DNA of 64,000 nucleotides from Brasenia schreberi (taxonomy: Eukaryota > Streptophyta > Magnoliopsida > Nymphaeales > Cabombaceae). The notes under the pieces were generated by a model that searched no databases, was not told where the DNA came from, and worked only from the letters and a program-made list of their open reading frames with translations. Positions 1-10,312 of this stretch are shown here, piece after piece. The stretch spans positions 2,542,001-2,606,000 of the forward strand of contig JAYKKT010000076.1 in the NCBI GenBank assembly GCA_036023115.1, written 5' to 3'. The position numbers were made by a program, and so were the translations under genes. Every line of letters starts with the position of its first letter. Position 1 is the first letter of the stretch.

Positions 1-400
1 AGTCTTCCAATTCAAGCACTCTCACACACATTGAGCTTTCGCTCTTATTTGAAAGACCCAAGTAAGGGCCGACCTATACTATTTGGGTTTCATTTCATGT
101 CGTGTGAGTAAGTCTTTCAATTCAAGCACTTTCACACACATTGAGCCTTCGCTCTTACTCCCAAGACCTTAGTAAAGGCCTTATTGCAGTTATATTTGGG
201 TTTCATTTATGTTGTGTGGGTAGTCTTTCAATTCAAGCACTCTCACACACATTGAGCCTTCGCTCTTATTCCCAAGACCTTAGTCAAGGCCATACTGCAA
301 TTTATATTTGGGTTTAAATTCATGTCGTGTGTGTAAGTCTTTCAATTCAAGCACGCACCCACATTGAGCCTTCGCTCTTATTTGCAAGACCCGAGTAAGG
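1..400 (+). repeat. 110-bp tandem array in LTR
   Basis: About three and a half units of roughly 110 bp. Each carries a CAATTCAAGCAC box, a CACACACATTGAG box, a GAGC-NTTC-GCTC inverted repeat and a GACCC/GACCT...GGCC block. Two unit types are mixed here: one with GACCCAAGTAAGGGCC and one with GACCTTAGTCAAGGCC. Confidence 0.85.
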
Positions 401-427
401 GCTCATATACATAAGATATATACATAT

Positions 428-505
428 TTCCCTTCGGTTATTTCCCTTCGGTTATTTCCCTTCGGTTATTTCCCTTCTGTTATTTCCCTTCAGTATTGTC
501 TTTAC
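428..505 (+). repeat. 14-bp tandem repeat (GGTTATTTCCCTTC)
   Basis: About five imperfect copies of a 14-bp unit follow the 110-bp array. Copy number varies between LTRs: two clean units in the 5' LTR of element A and three in its 3' LTR. This accounts for 14 bp of the length difference between those two LTRs. Confidence 0.85.
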
Positions 506-1007
506 ATTTCGGGTTTTCCCTTTGGAGTAGCGTGAGTTTGCATTGCATCTACGCCATACCACGAGGTAGGACGCATATTGCATCGAAGCAAGCCCCGCTC
601 GAATTCGCCCATGTAGTGGAGTGTTCATAACACACAAACTAGGCGACCCAAAAAGGGATAAAAGAAAAGACTTAGGCACGTGCAAATTCACGTGATCTAA
701 AACATGCAATCGCATCTTAAAGACCCGAAATAGATACCTCGAACCGTTTCGTAGACTTTCTCTCCAAAACTCGATTTTTGCAAAAGCGTACAGACTGACC
801 CTTGCGCATCGGTGCAAGAAGGTCTGCGACGACAAGAGCTTACTTGCTCACAGTCGCCACGTTTAGAAGTCAGTGTTAAATATATCTTCGCTAGCTTAAG
901 TAAGCTAGCTGGCATGCCCTATTTGTATACATAGGCCTTAGACGCACGATAAGATCCACTCCAAGCCCCAAAAGAGGCGAAGAGACGGGGATTTTCGCGC
1001 GTCTACA

Positions 1008-1537
1008 AGAGTCACCCACAGCTTCAGGGGATCATAAACTCCCCGTGTTTATCAAGCTCCCAGGCCCATGAGGCTAACCTGGGGCAAATTATGGTTGAGC
1101 CACCTCGGCTCGTGTTAAACAACCCTAGGAAGGTTGTATGTGTGAAGGGGCCGCCCAAAGCTGGCCCCCTCCTGATCTTAACCCTTCTAGGACGATCCAA
1201 GTGTTCCCTATTCCCAAAGCCCCTAGACAAGAGGCCATATGAGCACAATATGGACGATAGCATGTTCCAGGACCACGACTTGTATCAAGCTTTTTCAAAA
1301 AATAAAAAGTCGTGGAACATGTTGTTGAACATGGGCTACATGCCCTACAAGAGTCTAGGGGCACAGAACCAGGGTCTCCTAGAGCCCATCCTTCCTAGGG
1401 CCAATCCAAGCCGATATGGGATCGGCTATACTCCCCGAATACCACCGGAGCCACCCCCTGTGACCACCTGGGTCAAGGGTGCCCCGGAACCTGCCTTAGA
1501 AGAAACCTACGATTTAGATCTCCTATTTCGAGTCTAA
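1008..1537 (+). pseudogene. gag-protease ORF, C-terminal fragment
   Basis: The reading frame matches the end of the gag-protease polyprotein of element A, from the equivalent of 31344 to its stop. Capsid, zinc knuckle and the protease active site are absent. What remains is the low-complexity proline-rich tail after the protease core, in one open frame to the TAA at 1535-1537. The fragment joins the LTR end at 1007 with no PBS or leader. As it stands it has no start of its own and no known catalytic function. It is about 90% identical by eye to the same tail in element A. Confidence 0.85.
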
Positions 1538-1562
1538 CCCGTAGTGTTTTCCCTTTATAGGT

Positions 1563-4500
1563 ATGACGGAAGATCCCTTTTCTAAAAACACAAAAACATT
1601 TAAAAAGCTTAAAATCAAAAAAATCGAAAAACAAGAAAAACCAAAAACAATGGAAAAACAAAAACTCGAAAATAGAGTACTTTGTATAGTTCCCAAAGTT
1701 CTTGTTTTACAAAAACCCAAAAAAATAAAAAATTTAGAAAATACCAAAAAGATTTTGTATATAGCTGCTCCTGGTAGGACTTTGACAAAAGAAAAGGATT
1801 TCGAAGGAAACGTCGTCTGCATAACCAGACCAAAAGTTTCGAAATCACTTGAAAATCCAAGTACAAAACCAGGTCATTTTGAAAACCACGCATCAAACTC
1901 CCTCGGGTCTATAGCCCACGAGAATGATCAAAGCCCGGAAGTGGATCCCCTCGAGGAAGATCGCACTTCTGAGCTCCCAGAATTTCATAAAATTCTCGAT
2001 TTTGAAAAACCTTCCCAATTAGTAGGAGGAGATTTCATAGAGGTGAACCTAGGGGATGATTCCAATCCCAAAACCATCAAAATAGGCGCATGCTTGCATG
2101 AAACTGAAAGGTTAGCATTCATTGCATTTCTACGAACCTATTTAGATGTATTTGCATGGACGTATGAAGACATGCCGGGCATAGATCCCAGCATTGTCGA
2201 GCATCGTCTTCCCTTAGATGCAGGTGTAAAACCCATAAAGCAGAAGCTTAGGAAAATACACCCGAACGTGCACACGCAAGTCAAAGAGGGTTTAGAAGAT
2301 CTGCTAAAAGCCGGATTTATAAAACCCATTGCGTATTCTGATTGGTTATCAAATATCGTTGTGGTTCGAAAAACCAATGAGAAAATTCGAATATGCATCG
2401 ATTTCAGAAACCTGAATAAAGCCACTCCAAAGGATAATTATCCTTTACCAAACATAGATTTGATAGTCGATAGTACTGCAAATCATGAAATGTTTTCATT
2501 TATGGACGGCTATTCAGGCTATAATCAAATCAAACTAAGTCCACGGGATCAGGGTAAGACCGCCTTCACAACCCCATGGGGCACGTACTGCTATACAGTC
2601 ATGCCCTTTGGTTTGAAAGATGCTGGCGCAACATACCAACGAGCCATGACCACGGTCTTCCATGATCAAATTCATGAGCTCGTAGAAGTGTATGTAGATG
2701 ATCTCTTGGCGAAATCCAAAATCCGATGCACTCATATCGAATGTTTGCAAAAGATTTTCAAAAGGCTTAGGCTTTACAAAATAAAGCTAAACCCTCAAAA
2801 ATGTGTGTTCGGGGTAGAATCAGGGAAGCTTCTGGGCTTTATGGTGAGCCAAAGGGGAATAGAAGTCGACCCCTCTAAGTGTCGAGCCATCATAGATATG
2901 GCTCCACCCTCCAATCTCACCCAAATCCGTAGCCTCCAGGGTCGTTTACAATCCGTTCGCCGATTCATATCGAATCTGGCCACTAGATGCGAACCCTTCA
3001 ACAAACTGTTGAGGAAGGGCACGAAATTCTTATGGGATGACGAATGCCAGAAGTCCTTCAAAAGACTGACGGCATACTTGGTTAATCCCCCCGTTTTGAA
3101 CCCTCCAAAGCAAGGAAAACTGCTTTTATTATACATCTCCGTGCATGCGAATGCTTTAGGAGCCCTGTTGGCTCAATACGAGGATGACACCCATAAGGAG
3201 TATGCCATCTACTACATTTCAAAAACTCTCTTGGCTTATGAACGAAATTATCAAGCCATGGAGAAGACGTGCTTGGCCCTAGTCTGGGCCTGCCAGAAAT
3301 TCAGACACTATTTCCTAGATCATGAGATCTGGATAGTGTCCAAACTTGATCCAATGCACTTGTTCGAAAAACCCATTCTCACGGGTAGATTGGGCAAATG
3401 GCAACTCCTTCTAATGGAGTATGATCTGAAATACCATCACCAGATCTCCATTAAGGGGCAAGCCCTAGCAGATTACGTGGCTGAGTTTCCCTTAGAGGAC
3501 GCATATCCCACTCTTGTTGAAATGCCTGATGAAGGCATATTGCAAAATCATTTTCAAAACCACATTTTGGCAAATTCTTTCGAAAACCAAGTGTGGAAGA
3601 TGCACTTCGATGGGGCACGAAACCAACGAGGGGCTGGTGCTGGGGTCATCCTAATCTCCCCTGAAAAGGGCGAGATTCCCATAGCAGTCCGTTTAGATTT
3701 CGAATGTTCCAACAACGTAGCTGAGTATGAAGCACTCATACAAGACTTAAGAATTTTGAAAACTCTAGGGGCATCATGCATTGAGGTCTTTGGAGATTCG
3801 CTCCTTGTCATAAACCAGGTTTTAAAAATTTGGCAAGTACGTAATGAGAAACTACTTCCATATCACGAGTTGGCCACTCGATTGGTCCAGTCCTTCCAAT
3901 CGTGTAAACTTACACACGTAGGAAGAGAGGACAATGGCATCGCTGATGCCCTCTCCTCCTTGGGGTCAGCCCTTAGGGTCGATCCAATTTCAGGGACCAG
4001 ATCTTTGGAAATATGGCATGCGCCCCACCCATCCACACACGACTTGGATATTTGCCAAAATAACTCAGAGTCTATTGAAAAACCCTGGTTTTATGACATC
4101 AAACAGTTTTTAGAAAATGGGGGATTCGCCGAGGATGCCACATCCAAAGATAAGGCATTCATCTGTAAGATTTTGACCCGATACACCATTCTGGGTGGGG
4201 TCTTATACAAAAAAAGTTTTACCGACATTCTGCTTAGGTGTATCGACCTAGAGGAGGCTAGGATAGTGATGCACGAGTTCCACGATGGAGAATGTGGATG
4301 TCATGTTAATACCAACATGATGGCAATGAAAATACTTAGAGGGGGCTATTTTTGGTCCACCCTGAAAAAGGATTGCCACGATCATGTTTGGAAGTGTCAT
4401 CCATGTCAAGTGCATGGGTATGCCATTTATATCCCTTCATCTGCATTGCATTCCGTGGTCAGCCCCTGGCCATTTACCATGTGGGCGTTTGACATCGTAG

Positions 4501-5333
4501 GCCCAATATTTCCAAAGGCCTCGAATGGGCATCGATTTATTTTAGCAGCCACGGAGTATTTCTCCAAGTGGGTGGAAGCCATTTCCCTAACCAACATAAT
4601 GGGGCAACATGTGGTGGCTTTCATCTGGAGGAATATCTTGGCTCGATTTGGGGTTCCACGAGACCTTGTGTCTGATAATGGCACCCCATTCAAGAATGAG
4701 CGGATGGTTAAGTTGTGCAACACGTATGGCATAACTCACCACTTCTCCTCGCCCTACTACCCTCAAGGCAACGGCCAAGCTGAAGCCACAAACAAGACTC
4801 TCATTAGCATAATTGAGAAAACCTTAGAGAAGGGTAGGACGTGGCACGAGAAGCTGGATGAAGCCTTATGGGCTTATAGGACTTCCATCCGGACTCCCAC
4901 AAATGCCACACCATTCGAATTGGTCTATGGCACAAACGCCATTCTTCCCATTCATACTCAACTGCATTCATTCCATACATCCATAGCACTCGACCTCCCC
5001 ATAGAGACGCTTCAGCATGCTAGGATGGCCGAACTAGACTTGCTAGATGAGAGGTGACTCCTTGCCATGGATCATGCTTGTGCATACCGGCAAAGAATAG
5101 CCCGACATTATAGCAAACACATGAGACCTCGCCACTTTGAAGTGGGGGATCTGGTCTTAAAAACCATCCATCATCGTGGCCCACACCCCCTAGGAAAGTG
5201 GCGCCCCAACTGGGATGGACCCTATGTTGTACGAGCAACCACTACGAACAACTCGTATTGGTTGATCGATGTAGAAGGTAGGAATTTAGCAGATCCTATC
5301 AATATTCAATACTTAAAGAAGTATCATGTGTAG
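1563..5333 (+). pseudogene. pol: Tat-clade pol polyprotein (RT, RNase H, archaeal RNase H, integrase), one nonsense codon
   Basis: This ORF encodes the enzymes that copy element RNA to DNA and integrate it. In order: a lysine-rich N-terminus; reverse transcriptase with YVDD at residues 377-380; a degenerate Ty3-type RNase H or connection domain whose first Asp is missing (reads YISVHAN); an archaeal-type RNase H with the DEDD set D683, E721, D745, D795; an integrase zinc finger ending CHPC; and an integrase core with D977, D1038, E1074 in D-60-D-35-E spacing. A GPY/F motif (WDGPYVV) and a short tail follow. No chromodomain is present. The ATG lies 2 nt after a TTTGTAG acceptor-like site. The only clear break is TGA at 5055-5057, where element A has CGA, a C-to-T change at a CpG. 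It falls between the integrase core and GPY/F, so all catalytic motifs are still open. The frame resumes to the TAG at 5331-5333. Confidence 0.93.
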
Positions 5334-6502
5334 GATTTGGATTAAATTCCAATTTTCGAAAATTTTAGGGATAGCTGCCCTGAGACATGAAAATAAGGTG
5401 CAAAGGCAAAGTCGTGTGACCCTGAGTGAGAGAATTCGCACTTGTGAAAGAGTGGAGTTTTCCAAATCGTGGTTACATTTCAAAATCCTTCTTCTTACAA
5501 AGAAAGGCCTAGTTCAATATAGCAAGATACTTGCAAGTAGTACGTGCTATTTCTAAATAGGCTGATCTGGAATGGATCAAGTGTAGGCTTGGGATAAGTC
5601 CTTCCCTCTTCTCTTCCCCTTCCAAAAGGAAAACAAAAGCCCAAACAAAGGGAATTTCCCATTCAAAGTCTCTTTCCAAAAAAAAAGAAACCAGAATTCC
5701 AAAAAAAAATCGATTCTCTTGTGAAAAAGAGGGATTAAAGAAAAAATACTCCCAAAGAGAGACCCTCGATGAAAAAAAGGAAAAAGAGGCCAAAAAGCTC
5801 AAAAAAAGCAGTTTTCCGCCTTCTATGCCTTAAACCACGGGACGCTTCAGAAGGGACCGTGGTATCTCTCTCCCATCCCTGGCTTATCCCAAAGCTAAAA
5901 CATGGTTCATTTCGAGGAATCCTAAAGTAAAAATAGGATCTACTTACTTGAATTTCATCTTGTTTGAGAATTCGACGTTTCGAGTAAGGCGTAGGAATTT
6001 GAAATACAACTGGTTTTCTTATAAAACCTCCGCTAGATAAGCGAGTGTTAAGACTCAAACAAGGGCAAGCACGGAGCGCTCGAGATCCTTAGGATCGAGA
6101 CTCAAGACAGTTGTCCCTTTTGTAAATAGCTTTTGTAAATAAGTTCTAAAAACCGAACATCGAACAGCATAGGATCTGCTCACTTGGAGCAACAGACCTT
6201 GTAAGTCTCTAGAGTTCGACCACATCTGGTCTCTGGGAGGTCGCCACTCTTGGCACCACACCCATGTCATCTGCATTCCACGCATGGTACTTGCATAAAC
6301 ATGATCCCGTTTAGGACCATATTCCATAGTAAAAACCCTTTGGCGTGATATCTCCTCCTACCAGAGTTTGTAAATTGAGATTTTGCTAAAGATTGGGGCA
6401 ATCCCATATTCTTCGTGGATAGATCTAGGGAGACATTGAAAGGGGTGTTTATCATCTTTGCCCTTATCCAAATCGATTTGGACAAGGCCAAAGTGGGGCA
6501 TC
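5334..6502 (+). other. Retrotransposon 3' untranslated region
   Basis: Non-coding stretch between pol and the 3' LTR. It contains A-rich tracts, the ACCACGG...CCGTGGT inverted repeat near 5834-5863 and the purine tract at the end. It is collinear with 35674-36847 and 49170-50342. I see no env-like third ORF in it. Confidence 0.85.
6490..6498 (+). other. Polypurine tract
   Basis: AAAGTGGGG, then CATC, directly before the LTR start TGTAAACACC. This is the plus-strand DNA primer. It is interrupted by one T compared with AAAGAGGGG in elements A, E and D. Confidence 0.75.
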
Positions 6503-7710
6503 TGTAAACACCCCGAAATCCCACGAATTTCTCAAATCCATCTGGTTTTGTAATAGCAGCCCCAAAGGGCTATTTTGAGTTTGGAAACCCAAGAGCCTTC
6601 CAAGCAACCCTGTACATATGTTTTGAACTCTATATTTCAAAAATATACAATATGGCTTTTAAAACCTTTTTAAAACATGTTTTGAAACCCCGAAGCAGCT
6701 TCGGCCTAATCCAGACAGGACCAGGAGAGCTAAGGAGAGCCCGGAACCGGAGCACATGTCAAGCCCGGCACAGCAACTCTCGTTCAAATCCACACCCCCA
6801 GGATCTCGAACGTCCAAGACCTTGTTATCATCGAAACATCGTTTGAAGTCATCTCCGGAAGGCGAAAACAGAGGCGGACGATCATGTTGGCGAAGACCCA
6901 ACGCAGACGGAGCACTGATGCTGTCAGGCCCCGCACAAATCGTTCGTTTCGAACACAGCTCGAAGGAGTTAGAGTTCAGTTTGGATTGGATCTGGACCAT
7001 ATATATCTAGATCCCAATCCAAACCCATATATGGACTTGGATTTGGATTTGGATTCAAAAATCCAATCCAATATCCATATCCATGGCCCACATCACCTTC
7101 TCATAAATGGAGGTGGGGCCCACTTGAATTTCACGTGGGATTATGGGCATGAGAGAGAGTGGGGGTGGATAAGATCAAAGAGTGTTGTAATTAAGCTTCA
7201 TGTGGGTTAGCCTAATTAAGTAGGTTTAAGCTTGTAATTAGCCAAAACCTAACCTAGGGCTGCACCAACATGATGTGGTTAAGGTTTATGGGTCATGCAA
7301 AGGGAGCTCCTTCACCTAAACCTAACCAAAAATACCTAATCCTAACCTTCCACCCTAATCTGCCCCTAATCTGAGCCTAATCACCTAACCTACTTCCCTA
7401 ATCCCGGCCTAATCCCAACCTAATCACCTAACCCACTTCCCTAATCCTTCCCTAAACCTAGGTTAATTACCCTAAACCTAGCCTAATCCTAGCCTAATCA
7501 CCTAACCTAGCTCACTAAACCTCACCCTAGAACCAACCCACCTAACTAAACCCTAAACCTCTAAACCACCCCTAGCCCACAACCTACCCAAACCACTTGT
7601 ATCTAAAATATCTAGCCCTACCCTTTCCAGCCCACCTTATCATCATACCACCCTATCTAAACCACCTAACCACTACCCCAAACCCAGCCCTAACCGACCT
7701 AACCCAGCCC

Positions 7711-7720
7711 TATATAAACC
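7711..7720 (+). promoter_or_regulatory. TATA box of LTR promoter
   Basis: TATATAAACC followed by a C run, about 1.2 kb into the LTR. The same position carries TATTTAAA in elements A and E and TATATAAAC in the LTR starting at 10313. The downstream strand becomes C/T-rich, as in a plant leader. Confidence 0.65.
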
Positions 7721-8522
7721 CCCCCCCCTTGGGGGCAGATTTTCATCACTTAGCAGCCCACCCATTCCAAGTCGGGTCCTCTACTTCCCCAAGTCCAGCC
7801 GAATCCCACCTGCTCCACCTGCTCCACATCCCACCACCGCCTGCTCCACATCCCGCCACCACCTACACCACTGCCTTTCAGCCGAACGCCACCACCATCG
7901 CCACCATCATCCGGCTGATTCCCTTCACCCGCCACCACTTCTTCACTCGGTAAGTACCCTACATCTTGCCTTATTCCTTCTTCACTCCCTCTCCACTCTC
8001 AGCCACCTAATCCACTCCCCTATCACCCTAACATCAGCCCTTCCACTAGCTACCACCCTTCTCACTCAGCCGAACCCATAGCTCCCTAACTACCCGTCAC
8101 CACCTAGCCCTTTTAGTCCCATTCGGCCACCCTATCCGACTCCCTAAAACCTGCCCACATCACCCTAAGACACCTACCATACCCACTACCACCTGGTCCC
8201 ATCTCCTAGCTAGCTCCCTTCCCTTACACCACTCCTAGCAGCCCACCACCACCAAACTCCCCTAGTCGGCCACTACAACCGACTATTGCTCCTTCGCTCG
8301 GCCAGCAACCCGCCAACCTTAGTTGCCCCATTAGGTCTTCCTTTGAGCTTCCCTTAGTGCCATACTCCCTTAGTGACCCTACTTAGGTCCTTTAACCCAA
8401 CACACCAAAAAAACAGCCCATCTCTAGTAGCCAGCCACCTTCAAGGCGCCTCTTTTGCGCACCAAGGACCTCCGGCAAGCACCTCCTCTTGCCGTTCAAC
8501 CTCGCGGAGCTCCCTTTTGCAG

Positions 8523-8577
8523 CCCAAGGAGAAGGCCAAGCCCACGCTCAAGCAAGGCATCTTCGGACCAGCTATTA
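8523..8577 (+). other. Predicted leader exon 2 inside LTR
   Basis: A 55-nt block bounded by a pyrimidine-rich TCCCTTTTGCAG and by GTAAGTG. An upstream CGGTAAGT donor lies at 7950, about 235 bp after the TATA box. The equivalent block is 49 nt in elements A and E, a difference of 6 nt. This is a prediction from splice-site consensus only. Confidence 0.4.
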
Positions 8578-8811
8578 GTAAGTGCCTAACTCGGTCTTTA
8601 ATTGTATACTTGGTTGAGATTCAATTCGATACGGGGTTGTAATAACGGAGCATAGTCTCCCCCCGCTTGTAATAACGTGGCTTGGCACACCCACACACGT
8701 GCACTCTCTTATTTGTGCACGATTTTGAACACACACGGGCCTAATCAGCCCCTAATACATAAGTATATACATATACTTTCATTTTGTAGGGTTTTGCTTA
8801 AGTTGGGTGTG

Positions 8812-9425
8812 TTGTCTTTCAATTCAAGCACTCACACACATTGAGCTTTCGCTCTTATTTGAAAGACCCAAGTAAGGGCCGTGTTATACTATTTGGGTTT
8901 AATTTCATGTTGTGTGCGTAGTACTTCAATTCAAGCACTCACACACATTGAGCTTTCGCTCTTATTCCCAAGACCTTAATCAAGGCCATACTGCAAGTTA
9001 TATTTGGGTTTCATTTCATGTCGTGTGTGTAAGTCTTTCAATTCAAGCACTCACACACATTGAGCCTTCGCTCTTATTTGAAAGACCCAAGTAAGGGCCG
9101 ACTTATACTATTTGGGTTTCATTTCATGTCGTGTGTGTAAGTCTTTCAATTCAAGCACTCACACACATTGAGCTTTCGCTCTTATTTGAAAGACCCAAGT
9201 AAGGGCCGTGTTATACTATTTGGGTTTAATTTCATGTTGTGTGTGTAGTACTTCAATTCAAGCACTCACACACATTGAGCTTTCGCTCTTATTCCCAAGA
9301 CCTTAATCAAGGCCATACTGCAAGTTATATTTGGGTTTAATTTCATGTTGTGTGTGTAAGTCTTTCAATTCAAGCACACACACACATTGAGCCTTCGCTC
9401 TTATTTGCAAGACCCGAGTAAGGGC
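8812..9425 (+). repeat. 110-bp tandem array in LTR
   Basis: Five to six units of about 110 bp, again mixing the AAGACCCAAGTAAGGGCC and AAGACCTTAATCAAGGCC types. More copies are present here than in the LTR at 10313, so the array expands and contracts between copies. Confidence 0.85.
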
Positions 9426-9770
9426 CCATATACATACTCTATATACATATCTCCCTTCGGCATTTACATTTCAAGTCATTTCCCTTCGGTTATTTCCCTT
9501 CGGCATTGTCTTTACATTTCGGGTTTTCCCTTTGGAGTAGCGTGAGTTTGCAAAGCATACAGACTGACCCTTGCGCATCGGTGCAAGAAGGTCTGCGACG
9601 ACAAGAGCTCACTTGCTCACAGTCGCCACGATTAGAAGTCAGTTTAAAATACATCTTCGCTAGCTTAAGGTAAGCTAGTTGGCATGCCCTGTTTACATAA
9701 ATAGGCCTTAGACGCATGAGAGGATTCACTCCAAGCCCAGGAAAGGGGGGGAGATTTTCACGCGTCTACA

Positions 9771-10312
9771 CCCACCTCACTAAACCTCACCCCAAAACCA
9801 ACCCACCTAGCTAAGCCCTAAACCACTAAACCACCCCATCTAAAACTTAGCACACCATATCCCTAAAACCACCTAAAACAAAATATTTGCCCCCCCCTCA
9901 AAAGCAGCCCACCTTATCACCACACCACCACCACCTAAACCACCAAACCGCCCTCTCAAAACCAGCCCCAACTGCCCCTTTGAAACCTATAAACCCCCCC
10001 CTAGTGGGCGGGTTTTTAATCTTTTCCAGCCAACACTTGGGCCAGCCGAGCCCTCTCTCACCTTGCTCCCTTCTCTCACCTGCTCCACCACTACCTCCTA
10101 GCCTGCATCCCTTCCAAGACATCACAGTCGCCCGACCACGCCACCACTCCTTCCACCCGGCTGCCCTCCTTCCACACGCCGACCTCCCTCACCCATCCGG
10201 TTAGTACACTCCCCTAATTCCACCATCTCTTCTCTCCCCCTCCACTCTCAGCCACCCCATAGCACCTTACCTTAGCCTAGTTTCCACTCCACCCAGCCGG
10301 CCACCACCTAAC
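9771..10312 (+). mobile_element. LTR fragment (mid-LTR: CCTAA tract, TATA, leader)
   Basis: Begins in the CCTAA-rich tract and passes a TATAAACC box near 9989 and a pyrimidine-rich leader. It ends shortly after a GGTTAGTAC site that replaces the GTAAGT donor. It is cut on the left by the LTR ending at 9770 and on the right by the LTR starting at 10313. It is probably the host LTR into which the neighbours inserted. Confidence 0.8.

Larger units (their letters stand above)
1..1007 (+). mobile_element. LTR, 3' portion (left edge outside window)
   Basis: This is the last third of a family LTR. It has about four 110-bp tandem units, the 14-bp array, the conserved stem-loop trio and the terminal GTCTACA. 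It resembles the LTRs of elements A and E more closely than it resembles the LTR at 6503-9770, which closes the same block. The LTR end is followed not by a primer binding site but directly by late gag-protease sequence. It is therefore either the 5' LTR of an internally deleted element, or a solo LTR or other insertion inside an older element. Confidence 0.9.
6503..9770 (+). mobile_element. 3' LTR of the leftmost element, 3268 bp
   Basis: Runs from TGTAAACACC to GCGTCTACA and is preceded by a purine tract, so it is the 3' LTR of the pol at 1563-5333. In order it holds the U3 hairpin and TTGGAT hexamers near 6975-7080, a CCTAA-rich tract (about 7310-7600), a TATA box at 7711, splice-like GTAAGT sites, 110-bp repeats (about 8812-9425) and the terminal stem-loops. 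About 240 bp are deleted near 9551, between the GAGTTTGCA box and the stem-loop block, compared with the LTR at 1-1007. Confidence 0.93.

Noticed and set aside
5067..5333. Integrase chromodomain
   Set aside because: After GPY/F (WDGPYVV) the frame ends within about 40 residues at YLKKYHV; no chromodomain aromatic pattern is present.
7310..7600. Interstitial telomere
   Set aside because: The CCTAA words are degenerate and irregular, and the tract sits at the same place in every LTR copy, so it is part of the LTR.
9771..10312. Target duplication around the LTRs ending at 9770 or starting at 10313
   Set aside because: The flanking 5-mers (CCCAC, CTAAC) find no partner at the expected place in this window.
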